This document shows positions 22,801 to 32,982 of a DNA stretch of 62,000 nucleotides, one piece after another. The translations under genes were made by a program, and so were the position numbers. Under the pieces are notes generated by a model. It was given only the letters and a program-made list of their open reading frames with translations. It did not search any database and was not told where the DNA came from. The DNA comes from Zygnema cylindricum. Taxonomy: Eukaryota; Streptophyta; Zygnematophyceae; Zygnematales; Zygnemataceae. Numbering within the stretch: the first letter of the stretch is position 1; every line of letters starts with the position of its first letter. Where the stretch lies: positions 1 through 62,000 of the forward strand of contig JBBHKE010003519.1 of NCBI GenBank assembly GCA_037447655.1, given 5' to 3'.

Positions 22801-25800
22801 TTTTTTTTACAAATTTCTTGTTTAGTGTCTGTCGTTGTTTTCTTATGTCAAAAATTGTTTCAGGCGGAGCTGAGTTGTCATTGCTTATTTCCCTCTTTCT
22901 AAGTCTTTCGTATCCCTCGTATTTGCTAGAAATTGACAGAGCTCGCTTTGGCTTTCCTCTTCCTCCTCCCCTTCTCTCTCTCCCTATCCCTCCCCCTCCC
23001 CCCGCTCCCCCCCTTTCCTCCCCCCTCCCCCCTCCCCCCTCCCCCCCTCCCCCTTCCCCCTTTCGCCCTGAGATCATTTGTCAAGGCCCAACTTGCTTTT
23101 GGGCTTTAATAGATATGGAATGAGGATCCCTGGTCAATACAGGGCATCTGGTGATTCTAAACTCTCCACGCTAATTCTAAGTTATTCACCAGCCCACGTG
23201 GAATGAACTGACAGGTCACATTTCTGGTCACCCATTTCAACGACTCCCGGATCGCGAATCCCGATGTTCGAGATGTCCTCCTTCAGTCCATTTCTGTTCT
23301 CCTTCAGTACCGGGAATATGTCGCTGCCTTTGAACGAAACGAAGCTGCCAGAGAGAAGCTCCCAGCCGCCCTTCTGATGGCTTTTGACAACCGTTTTTGG
23401 ATCCCAGTTTCGCATATTTTGCTGCGACTCTGTAAGGGAGCCGCGTTTGGAGGAACGAGGCCATCGTCCAATGGCCAGACAGGGTCTGAATGTGCTTCTC
23501 TTGTTTTTCAGGTGAGTAATTTTTAGGTTTTAGAGGGCGATCCGGGCTGGTTGTCTTAGCTTGTATGTGTCTGTTGGTAATCCTGTGACTCTCTTGAGTA
23601 CAAATTTCTGTGACCGTTTCAAGTTCTGTACAAAGTTTGACCGCTTTCTCATGTCTGGGACTGCTGATACGAATCATAGATGAAACACATCGTCTATTTT
23701 TGAGTTTTTCGCTATTGGACTTTGTGCGTGTTTAATCTACCCATGGTTGCCCAAACTTGTGATGTCTGGGAATCCTCCAAACCCTTGTGCCCAACTTTTA
23801 TTTTAAATTTATGGTTTTAATGTAATCTTCAGAAGGTGACCTTGCAGGAACAGGAAACCCCACATCCACTGCTGTCGTCTTTTATGTAATTGAGGAATAT
23901 CAGATCATTTTTGATTCGTGTGAGGAAGATTTTCAAGTTGTTAGGTCGGTTTTCCTGATTGTGTTGATTTTTTTTTTCTATATCCTTTAGGGAAATGAGT
24001 CTGATGTATTTTTGGGAGACAATTGTTGCAGGACCTGCTGAAAAAGAAGTGCATGGATGACCCCGAACTGTTGGGAACTTTTGTCAATCGACTTTTTAAT
24101 ACATTAAATTGGACAGTTACGGAGTTTTCGGTGGCAGTAAAAGAGATGCAGGATGCCATTGTTCCACATGGTCAGGTAGTACTTCGATTCTTACACCTGC
24201 TTCAGGAGCTTTTTTTCCTTTACTTAATATATTTTGTTGTTCTGTTGGATGTTTTTAGAGGCTTTATCCTTTTGGTACTCTCCAGTAGATAGATTCTTTT
24301 GATTCGCCACAGGATGGTGTTGTTGCTCTGGAAAATGCCAGTCATATTTGGGTTTCATTGTGATTTTTTTGGTTTTAGGATGAATCATGCCTCATGCTTG
24401 TCTGTCATTTCATGTCTGTAATATGCAAAACCCAATCTGGTAAATTCTGTTGTTACCTGTTCTTATGACATTGTACACTGCAATTTCTTGCAGTTTTTTC
24501 TCATAAAGTCTAGTTGTATAAAAGCTGCTCAAAGCGCATTTTTGTTTTATTTTTTTCCGGCTTTTCAGCTCTTTTGTTTACGATATTTTACATCAAAATG
24601 CTGCTATATTTTGCCTCCATAATTGTTTCCAACTTATTTTCAAATGCATTTGACACCATACAGAGAAAAACCTGTTCTTTCTTGCATTGTAACAGGCACT
24701 GGTATGAGACTGGTAGGGCATGAATCATCAGAATGACTGTGTTGCTTTCATTTGTTGGGTTCTTTTGTTTGCTTTATTCACTAATATTTTTGCGGTTGTT
24801 TGTACAGATTCCGGAACTTCAACAGCAAAAGTGTAACATTATGTACGAGCTTTCCTGTAATCTTTTGCGCATTTTAGAGTTTCTGTCTCTGCAACTGCCA
24901 CACATCTTCCTTCAGGGACCGGAAATGAATCTGACGCGGCTTTGTGAACTCTTGCTGTTTGTTTTGGGCCATACCGCGACAGGCCCCGATGCTGGTCTTT
25001 TTGACAGGTAGGGATCTTACGCACATTCATTATATCCTATGGATGTAAACTGGTTCAAAAATGCTTTGCCAGAACTATTTTTTGGTGCCAATTGATCCGG
25101 CTCTCTCCTCATATTTCATTCTTGCATCAGATCTGTACGTTTCTCGTTTCTATAGCTTGAAAATAAAATCTTTCTTTCTAGTTTTTTTTTTGTTCTTTCA
25201 GTTTTTTTTTTCTTTTTCCTTTTTAATCTCTTCTATCAATCCTAGCAATCTGTCCATCTCGTAAGGATGATTAACCCCCAGTGAAGAGGTGATATGGATG
25301 GTGGTGATGCAGTATACAGAGGCTCTCTAGATCGGAGCCTGAGAAGTTAAATAAGTCAGCAATTTTGGGGCCTCTGGCGGGAACTGTCATCAACCTCGCA
25401 AGGAAGGAGGACAGCTCGATGAAGTGGGACATTGTTAAGGCACTCGCACATGTGGACTCTTCGGCACAATGTGTTACCAACTTTGTGTACCTTGTGAACT
25501 ATAACTGGGTAAGGGAGCAAGAGAGTCACGTTTTACTATTTTAGGATTTACAAGATGATCGGTTTGGATTTTGCATCTTTCTGTTTTTGCACTGACCCTC
25601 GAAAAGACCATTTATGAGTGTAGGGACCTTACCTCTTATCAACGACAAGACGAATGTTTTGCGTTGTTTAATCGCTTTTTAATGATAAAGTTTTTTGTGC
25701 CTTTTTCTGTTTTGGTTTCATTATATTCTGTAAGGACAGGCAAAAGCTTTTAAGGGGGATCCTTCTCTGGCCCGATTGCCGGAATTGAAGGCGTTAGTGA

Positions 25801-26610
25801 CGCGGTTGGAAGTGGAGGTGGAGGTGGTGAGACAGGCAGCACTGGATGAAGAGAAGAGGGTGGAGGCCGCTCGAGCTGCTAAAGGTATGTTTCAGTGGTG
25901 ATAATGGGTTGGTGATAATGGGGTAATGGGATAGTGGGATAATTTTCAGATTTTGAGGCTTTGAATTTCGTTGTTTGACAGCTATGGCAGTACACCGTGA
26001 ATCACTATTAGAGGTAATAACACTAATTTGGTTTCCTCTTAACTACAAATCATGTTCATAATTCTAATTATTTTGTTCTTTAAGCGGATCAAAATCGGCC
26101 ATGTCATCTGGACCGGTAATAGATTTATTCCTAGTGACAACGATGATCATACTATATCGCTAATAGCGATTCACGGTGTGGTTATCATTCGGTGTTTTGC
26201 CAGAGGGATAGGGAGTACAGTTGCAAATCAGTTCTTGAAATCAGTTTTTGATTGTTACGAGGGTTCGTATAGTGTTGTTTTCTTGGGCTCTGGGCAATAT
26301 CAGGTGTCTGTAACTTTATTTGTTTCCTAAGCACCATTCTGCTTGTGATGGGGTTTGAACAGGTTCTGAAGAGGAAGTTGACCTTTGCAGTATTTGTTAC
26401 GCGTGCGAAATCGACACGTCTTTTTTGCCGTGTAGACACCAATCGTGTCAGCGCTGTATTTCCCGTCATCTTCTCAACAGCAGTCGCTGTTTTTTCTGTA
26501 ACGCTGCGATCGATAAACTGTGCCCCACAACGGAAGCTCCATTGACTGCAAATACAACGGAAACAGAAACTGAGTCACAGACTGGTGACGTGCAACCCAT
26601 GCAAGAATAG
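16851..26610 (+). CDS. RKP: E3 ubiquitin ligase RKP (KPC1/RNF123-like), SPRY + RING, 11 coding exons
   Basis: Plant relative of mammalian KPC1; Arabidopsis RKP promotes degradation of the CDK inhibitor KRP1. Exons by GT-AG sites, frame and collinearity: 16851-18548, 18840-19655, 19891-20051, 20865-21003, 22174-22257, 23215-23511, 24032-24175, 24808-25007, 25322-25508, 25740-25884, 26363-26610. These give about 1372 residues (Arabidopsis about 1280). The SPRY domain is at about 155-285 (GRWMYEATLSTAGIQQLGWA, GDVIGCCIDLDEGEISFLRN). A Ser/Gln-rich low-complexity insert near the end of exon 2 accounts for some of the extra length. A C3HC4 RING is at about 1299-1336 (CSIC, CRHQSCQRC, CFFC), all eight ligands present. 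The start is the first ATG after a likely 5' UTR acceptor, an inference: the frame is open 25 codons further upstream, and the N-terminus is poorly conserved. Frame intact throughout. Confidence 0.95.
22950..23063 (+). repeat. C/T-rich low-complexity tract in RKP intron 5
   Basis: More than 100 bases of almost pure pyrimidine, ending in repeated CCCCCCT blocks (about 22990-23060). The opposite strand has many runs of four to six G. It produces proline-rich and glycine-rich ORFs on the two strands that are not genes. Confidence 0.85.
25993..26178. mobile_element. mariner-like MITE, copy 2, in the last RKP intron
   Basis: 186-bp element with ends CACCGTGAATCACTATTAG / CTAATAGCGATTCACGGTG, matching the 11762 element. 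The left flank is TA and the right flank TG, taken as a mutated TA. It lies inside the intron 25885-26362, away from the splice sites. Confidence 0.75.
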
Positions 26611-27005
26611 AGAATGCAAATGATGAGAAGGCGAGCTTCCACTGTGGGTAGTGGAATGAGAAGCCGCCCTGATCTGTTTATTTTAATGCTTGCCTCTTCT
26701 AGTTATGGGTGAGAGGAGGAGCTCAGGTTTTATATTAACCCTTTTGCCTTGTGAACATTATTCAAAATCTGGGTATTTTAGAGGAGGGGAGCTCAATTTA
26801 GGGCACCAAGCTTTAAGTACATGAATTGGCAAGTTTAGGCAGAGATTGGCATTGTAGAAAAGCTCGCCGGGCTCTCTGCCCTCTTTCAGTTACCTCTGTC
26901 AACTTTGTTGCCAGTCAAGTTATGCTCGAAAGCATTCACGTCTTTATGGCAAATGTGATTGGATGTTGGTTGTCATGAGAATGGCATGACAGTAGTGATG
27001 GTTGT

Positions 27006-27011
27006 AATAAA
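27006..27011 (+). terminator. candidate polyadenylation signal of RKP
   Basis: AATAAA about 395 bases after the RKP stop codon, in T/G-rich sequence. Other A-rich signals are possible; transcript data would be needed to place the 3' end. Confidence 0.35.
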
Positions 27012-28437
27012 CATTGCCAGTGATCCTTTGTAGAACCAGTAGTCTTTCAAAAATTTGTCGTGTGATTATTTGGAATCATGTGTACAATACTGCAACTAAT
27101 TTTACAGCCGATAAACACATTATATTTCTAGGAAGTTGTTCTCAAAATTTTGGTCGACGCCTCTTAGGTTAACTTTATTAAAAGTATATATGTTTCACGG
27201 GTATTGAAAGCTTAGTTCCCAGGACGTTTCTGGGAGCCAAGTTATGGTAGACGTTTACATCCGGAGTTGAATTACATTTCAAATATTCATTGTGGTACAA
27301 ATTGTTAGATTGAATTGCGATGATGTGTTTTGCTTAAAAGTGCAGAATTTGATAGTTTGGTGCACTGCTAAATTGTACGATATTATGAATTAGCACACTA
27401 TCTTTTAGCGCTGAGTATCTTTTTAAACGTTTTTTTTTAATTTAAATGGTGTTTCGCAAATAATTTGTGTTTTTTCACTGTTTTGAGTCTTCATTCATAC
27501 ATTTTTTTTTGAGATTATAGGCCCCAGACAAGCCAAGGAGAATGCTTGATCACAAAGACCAGAATACATCCTCTCTAATTCCAGTCCTTTTCACAATTCT
27601 TTTGAATAAAAAAATTATCAAGACTCACTTCGTCACAAGTGCTTACTAAGGGGAGAGAAAAAATAGTGTTCGGGGAAATACAGTAAGGATAGTGTTTGGG
27701 GAATGAACTATCCTGCAGAGATTGTTCAAAAATCTTGTCCAGCCAAAAGAAGAATCAAGTCAAGGTTCTGAAGCAGTGTTTTTGTCAACACCTCCACTGT
27801 TCCGGCCGAAATTCACGATTGCGGATCTTAACTATGCCTAGTAGCTTAATGCTGGAAGTATATGCTTGTAAATTTTGAAGGATAATGTAACAGCAGGAAA
27901 TTTCATTAATCTCCCGCGTCTTACTAGTGCTTCCAATGTCAATGTGATTTCGTACAATATAAAGGCATTTATAAACTGGAAGATCAGCAGCAATATTAGC
28001 TTTTTAGATTGTAATATGCATTGCACTGAACAAAGTATCTCCAGGATTCTCGATAGAAACACATAGCCTTAAGTGTTTGTTTATCATCTCAAAAAATGCG
28101 GTCAATACTGAGAACGAAGCGAAAGAAGCTCATCCTCGTCCTCACCACCGGTTTCATAGAACGAAGGTCATTAATAATCTTATACACCACAATGTAGCTA
28201 TCATACATACCAATCCCGGCTGCATTAAAATTTGCAATCCCATTAAAAAAATTGTCAATTGTAGCGTTTGAAGGATAAAATTTCCATTGCTATTGCAGCT
28301 GCCTATATCATTTCATCAAAATAATTTATGTTTCAAGTTTCTCGTTATCACAACCTCACGTTTTGTAGAAAAAACGAGTTCAACGTTAAAAACCGAGTCA
28401 CTCTTAACTCCAAGCCTTGAACAGTTAGGCTTTAATG
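27012..28437. other. intergenic, no gene recognised
   Basis: AT-rich, with short ORFs on both strands that overlap each other and carry no recognisable motif. Confidence 0.45.
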
Positions 28438-28590
28438 TCTACCCTCTCGAACCAGAGATACGTTAATAAGCATCTCCTTTTATTTCGGAACTGTACTTTC
28501 CGAGAGTTTGTGATCCCGGGTTAATTTATGTTTTTTAGCAGAGTGGATTACGGGAATTGCGTGTATTAGGTGGGAATCTTTAGGGCAGCA
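28438..28590 (+). repeat. dispersed repeat R1, copy 1
   Basis: Matches 38051-38198: ACCCTCTCGAACCAGAGATA, AATAAGCATCTCC, GTTTGTGATCCC, GGTTAATTTATGTTTTTTAG, TTACGGGAATTGCGTGTATT. The two copies lie on the outer sides of the RT-like/copia block. Confidence 0.7.
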
Positions 28591-28917
28591 TATCCAATAT
28601 GTGGGTTACAAAAAGTGACAGGATAAATTAAAAAGCACGATGGTAAACCATCTGAGTCCGGGGGTACAAAAGGGGTGGCATGGAAAAAACTGAAAAACTA
28701 CAATAAAAAACAAATAGAGCGATGGGAACACAATAAAAAAAGAAACAAACAACAAGGAAAATAAAAGCACCCAAACTCAAAACGAAAAGCACGGCAACTC
28801 ACAAAACCAAAACTACAACCCCAACCCAAAATCAATTAAATATATACAAAAAGCAACCCCGTAAGTCCCCCCAGCCTGGAGGAGCACGTTGAGGGAGTTC
28901 CGGAACACGGCGACGAT
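28591..28917. other. A-rich non-coding stretch
   Basis: Mostly A-rich sequence (AAAAAACA-type words) between repeats R1 and R2; in the 38-kb copy R1 and R2 are adjacent. A short segment, AGCACGATGGTAAACCATCTG, resembles sequence near 39112. No coding signal. Confidence 0.45.
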
Positions 28918-29070
28918 CACGGGCCGAGTTGTCCAATTCGTACGGATTTCGACTTTTTTCCGAAAACTACGTGGTATTCACTTGTTTCGTAGTTTTCGCA
29001 AATTTCGTACTGTTTAACTGTACGAATTGTACAAAAATGTAAGAAAAGCGTGACCCAAAAAAATTGGAGT
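28918..29070 (+). repeat. dispersed repeat R2, copy 1
   Basis: Matches 38196-38330: AGTTGTCCAA, GTACGGATTT, TTTTTTCCGAAAACTACGTG, CTTGTTTCGTAG, ACTGTACGAA. It abuts the 3' end of the minus-strand RT-like pseudogene, suggesting that the pseudogene was inserted in or next to this repeat. Confidence 0.65.
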
Positions 29071-30780
29071 TTTCAGTAGTAGTCTTAATGATCCTAGAAA
29101 GAGAGACTCGGAGGCAACCAAGAGAGTCATGAGATAACTCGTCCAAAGCCACACCCACACAACCAAATATCTCGACCGCCATCGGAATGAAGTCGCGACA
29201 AGCATAATCAAGCTCCTTCCTTTTAGCCGCGTCACGGGCGGCCACCCCCACATGCCGAGCCGCTTGGGTGACGACTGTAGTTGAGGTAGGGTTCGCCAAA
29301 ACAATATCACCAAATGTACGACGCGCACCATCAAGTAATACAAGGTCAATCTGACGCGAAGGAATAATGTGAGAGACCTCCCGACGAAAACAGAAAACCC
29401 CCCCTCAGAAGCGATAGTAGCAATGGTGTCTCGAATCGCGTCGTGTGCCCGAATCAACTCGCCCCCGTGGGAGCAACGAAGCAAATGGACCCCGTCGGGC
29501 TGGAGAACGTGGCCACAGGAGCAAACAAGTGAGCCAAGCAAAGGTGGGTGAGGGAGGCCAAGTCGGAACCTAAGGGCCGTCGTGAACTGAGCCGGTGTGA
29601 AACAAAGAGTGGATAAGATAGGGACAGTCAATAGCCAAGCTCCAGAGCTAGGTCCACCACAAGACAAGAACCAAGCACGCGAAGAATCAGAAGGAAGCGC
29701 CTCGAGAAGCTCGGATTTAATAGTGGCGACAACGCGATCACAAATGGATTCGTGAACACGCGGAACTGATGTCGTAACAAGAGTGGAAAACATCGGCATG
29801 TCCTCGATAGCAGCTGGATTAAGAGAACTTGATGCATCCAAAAGGGACCATTGGAAGGCAAGCTCACCATCTGAAACACGGGGAACGACGGCCGCAAGAA
29901 TAAGAGTGTCCCCAGCCAGAAAACGAGAGACAATAGTTGAAGCAACGAGGCACCAACTTCCCAAATAGGCGGTAGGAGCAACACGCGGCGTCGAGAGTAT
30001 ACCCAAACCGCCAGCCGAGACAAGAAGAGAGGCTTGAATGTGTGCCGCAGGCCCAGACTCGCGATTAAAAGCTCCACGGCCCAACAAACTGTGGAGGACA
30101 TCCATATGACGATCGTCGAAAGCAGAAAGTGAGGACACAAAGGATGGGGTGGGAGGGGAAGTGCGAGTAAGGTAGGAGGGCTGGTGAGGGAAACATCGTT
30201 TCAGAAGAGCAAAGGCCACGTAGGGATCAGAAAGGTGAGGAAGGTCGTCCACATGGGACAAATCTGTCTGAAGAGCGGAATCGAGGAATTTCGTGATGTA
30301 TGGATCGGAACCAAGCGGGCAACCCAACACACGAAAGCCTTCGGAAGGAGGAGGGGTCTCAAAACCAAGAGGGGGAGTGAAAGGAGGAGGAATAGGACGT
30401 GGGGACCAAACAACACACTTCGAGGGTTGGACCGAAAGATTGAGTTCGACTTACCGAGCCTTGAAAAAGTTATAGGCCGGTATAACTTGGTCTGAAGGAC
30501 CAATAATGTGTGTGTCATCCGCAACTGAAGGGAAGAGGCAAGAAGGGTAAGCAGCAGCGGAAGCTCGGAGAGCACGGTAATGGGCTAGGGCAAACAAGGG
30601 GCCCCCAAGAGGATCGCTTTGACGAGTGCCGGTCGTGGAGGAAAGTGGGACCAAATCATCATCAGTGGAGAAAGAGAGGCTACTACTAAGAGAATAAAAA
30701 GCTCTAACAAAAGGAAATATCTGAACAAGGAAGGTGCAGCGATAAGCTCCGAAAAAATAAGCCATCGAGCGAACAACGAT
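29071..30780 (-). pseudogene. reverse-transcriptase-like ORF of a non-LTR-type element, decayed
   Basis: Read on the minus strand, RT palm motifs appear first: GTRQSDPLGGPLFALAH (usual core RQGDPLG) and then VADDTHIIGP (the Y/VADD catalytic box). A stop at 30451-30453 follows, then SVQPSKCVVWSP, a thumb-like GGLGI, LRFRLGLP, and a Cys/His block (CSCGHVLQPDGVHLLRCSHG, then HD). A frameshift near 29375 precedes a C-terminal block with AARDAAKRKELDYACRDF and AVEIFG. The N-terminal part is missing: at 30780 the sequence switches to a second copy in the other orientation. RT identity is firm; the clade is uncertain. It is not functional. Confidence 0.8.
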
Positions 30781-30965
30781 ACACGACATGGTATGGGATG
30801 TTATCGCTGCCGTGGGTTTTGAAGCAAGGTACACAGTCAAGAGCGAGGTGTCGCACATATTACCACCACGTTCTCAATCTAGGGGTGCACGCTGTCCTCG
30901 TGTGGATCTAGTTTTTCTACATAGCACGACGAGAACATTGTGGGACGTAGTCCTCACACACCCTA
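30781..30965 (+). pseudogene. C-terminal fragment of a second RT-like ORF, left part
   Basis: Plus-strand sequence starting at a HD motif and continuing SHILPPRSQSRGA, RVDLVFLHST and DVVLTHP. It corresponds to the C-terminal third of the minus-strand neighbour (IRDTIATIA, SHIIPSRQIDLVLLDGA, DIVLANP). It is cut by copia element P; the right part resumes at 37341. The upstream domains of this copy are absent. Confidence 0.75.
30961..30965 (+). repeat. target-site duplication CCCTA of element P, left
   Basis: CCCTA here and at 37336-37340 flank element P exactly, as expected of a 5-bp copia integration duplication. Confidence 0.85.
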
Positions 30966-31989
30966 AGTAGAAATAAAAGGTTATTTTAGTATTTTCTAGG
31001 TTTTGTAAAATGTAGAAAAGAAGCAGAGGCAGCCTGCCTCTAACTCCTCTCTCTAGCTCCCACACTTGTCGCAGTCACTGAAAGTTGGAGAGGGAGATAG
31101 AGCCATGGCTGCCTATGCTATCCCGACGGGGACAGATATTAGGTTGGTAGATTTTACCAAAATAACTTGGCGGACCCAGGATTTGAACCGAGTACCTGCT
31201 GTCCGTCAAGGCAGCCGGTAGCCGGTAGCCTTAGCCATCTAGTCTAAACCAGAGATAGGGTTTGGTAGTTAATTAAATGTTAACACGTAGGCTATTTCAT
31301 TCAACATGAGATTTCGACATAGATAAAGTTTGTAGTGTACGGGGTATGGAAAATCTATAACGAATATCGCGCATTTTGTTTCGAAGGTGAAACAAATATT
31401 GCGCAAGTTTTTATGACAGCCACGATTGTAATCACGCTTAATCAGACAACCACGAAGCATGCCGAGATCGCGGAATAGGTTTTCGGCAGTTTGCGGACGA
31501 CGTCACATCAATCGCCACGTGGCACAATCACATTTGATTACGGCACCTACAAGGATTCCAGGAACGAATCCAAAAATGACATGTGTTGACTTATTGGCCA
31601 TGTCGTACAATGGCCGTACAGAAAGTACACCGACACCTGTACCTTTATGTACAATACACTATTATAATTGGTGCCGTACTTCAGTAGATAGAGTTTTAGA
31701 GAGAGATAGGACTTAGAAAATTTTTATAGATTGGACCCTCTCTCCCAGTGAGCTTCTGTAAAAAATGTCAACTTTGACCCTTCATAACTTACTGCCCAGG
31801 GGAGCAAATTCAGAGATTCTTTTTGCTATCGACTCACGCGAGTCTTGCCTTCACAAAGGTGAAGGTAGTCAGAGTCTTTGTTTGCCAGGGTGGTAGTTAT
31901 TCTTGCTGAAACACAAAGGGGTCAGGGTTATCATAGAGGCTTCGTGTGAGCTGCCTACTCTGAGGTCCTTTCGAGGTCTCAGAGTGGCA
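30966..31989 (+). repeat. 5' LTR of copia element P
   Basis: 1024 bp. It begins AGTAGA where the 3' LTR has TGTAGA (first base of the terminal TG mutated) and ends GTGGCA, immediately before the primer-binding site. It contains a 43-base T-arm-like hairpin at 31167-31209. The two LTRs differ by many substitutions and small indels, so the insertion is not recent. Confidence 0.88.
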
Positions 31990-32005
31990 AGCTATGGGCC
32001 CACCA
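31990..32005 (+). promoter_or_regulatory. half-tRNA primer-binding site of P
   Basis: AGCTATGGGCCCACCA follows the LTR directly. Apart from two of its first three bases it is the complement of the anticodon-stem/loop region of plant initiator tRNA-Met, not of its 3' CCA end. The ATG at 31994-31996 is the complement of the CAU anticodon and opens the gag reading frame. Confidence 0.75.
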
Positions 32006-32982
32006 TCTAGGGTGCCCATATTCAATGGAGTTGGCTTAGTATACTGGGAAAGTAAAATGACAGGAGCTCTATGTGAGAAACGGTTTTGGGGAATAGTGAG
32101 TGGACGGTGAGGCGTTGATCCAGTCTTGGGATACCTCCAAGGTTTACAGGAGGCAGATTCACTAGAGATGCACATCCATCTTCAACGGAGGAGACAAAGT
32201 AATGAGAGGTCGTGGACAAACGAAAGGAGAACGAGACGACCACACGAATAACAACTAGTTCGGCATTCATGTCACCTATTCCGAAGAACGAGGAGAATGA
32301 TACTGATACTTGGGACTTCCACAATATGGCGGCAAAGCACGTCATCCTCCGCCATCTTACTCAAGGACTTGCATGTCCTCTTTTGCAGGTAGAAAGGGCA
32401 TCCGATCTTAGGATGGCTCTCATAGCGATGTACCGAAGTGGTACGATTCAGCAACAACAGTTGGCTGATCACAAAGTTAAGGAGTATGTATACAAAGGGG
32501 GAAAGATGTTGGATTTTTGCAATAAGCTTGATACACTTTTCATGGAACCAGAGAGTGCTGGAAAAGTGTTTAGTGAAAAGGAAAAAGTCAACTGTTTACT
32601 GATGAAGTTGCCCGATGAGTTCGAAAAGATAGTCAACCGTGTGCAAGACTTGGCGGACTTAAGGTGGATTTGGAATTCAGTGGTAGGGATGACTCTCGTT
32701 CGGGAGAATACAATTGAGATCCGAAGGGGAGGAAAGAGTGGGCAAGCTTTGGCTGCTGGGAGCGATTGGAGAAACAATGATTCCAAAAAACAGGTTGGAA
32801 ATTATCGAGGCGAGGGGCAGAAAAATCAGACCGAGGAGTTCGGACCAAGGACTCCCAAGGGTTTGTGCCATTTTTGTAAGAAACCCGAGCACTATACGGC
32901 TGAATGCACTAAGTTAACTAAGCTGCGGTTAAAGGAGAGGCAGACCGGTGGACCACGAGAGGAAAGAAAAAGGCCCTTGTGA
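31994..32982 (+). pseudogene. gag of copia element P (broken)
   Basis: The first frame gives MGPPSRVPIFNG and GIVSG, then a stop near 32109; the frame changes before the longer ORF 32212-32982. That ORF continues a copia gag (WDFHNMAAKHVILRHL, LLMKLPDEFEKIV) and ends near a CCHC zinc knuckle (CHFCKKPEHYTAEC). It is homologous to the gag of the array at 55.5-60.7 kb. Structural capsid protein of virus-like particles in intact elements. Confidence 0.85.

Noticed and set aside
22785-23123. Proline-rich ORF (and glycine-rich ORF on the other strand)
   Set aside because: Produced by the C/T low-complexity tract inside an RKP intron.
23237-23677. 146-codon ORF on the minus strand
   Set aside because: It is antisense to RKP exon 6 and its donor; the plus-strand reading matches RKP (VTHFNDSR, LQYREYVAAFERNEAA).
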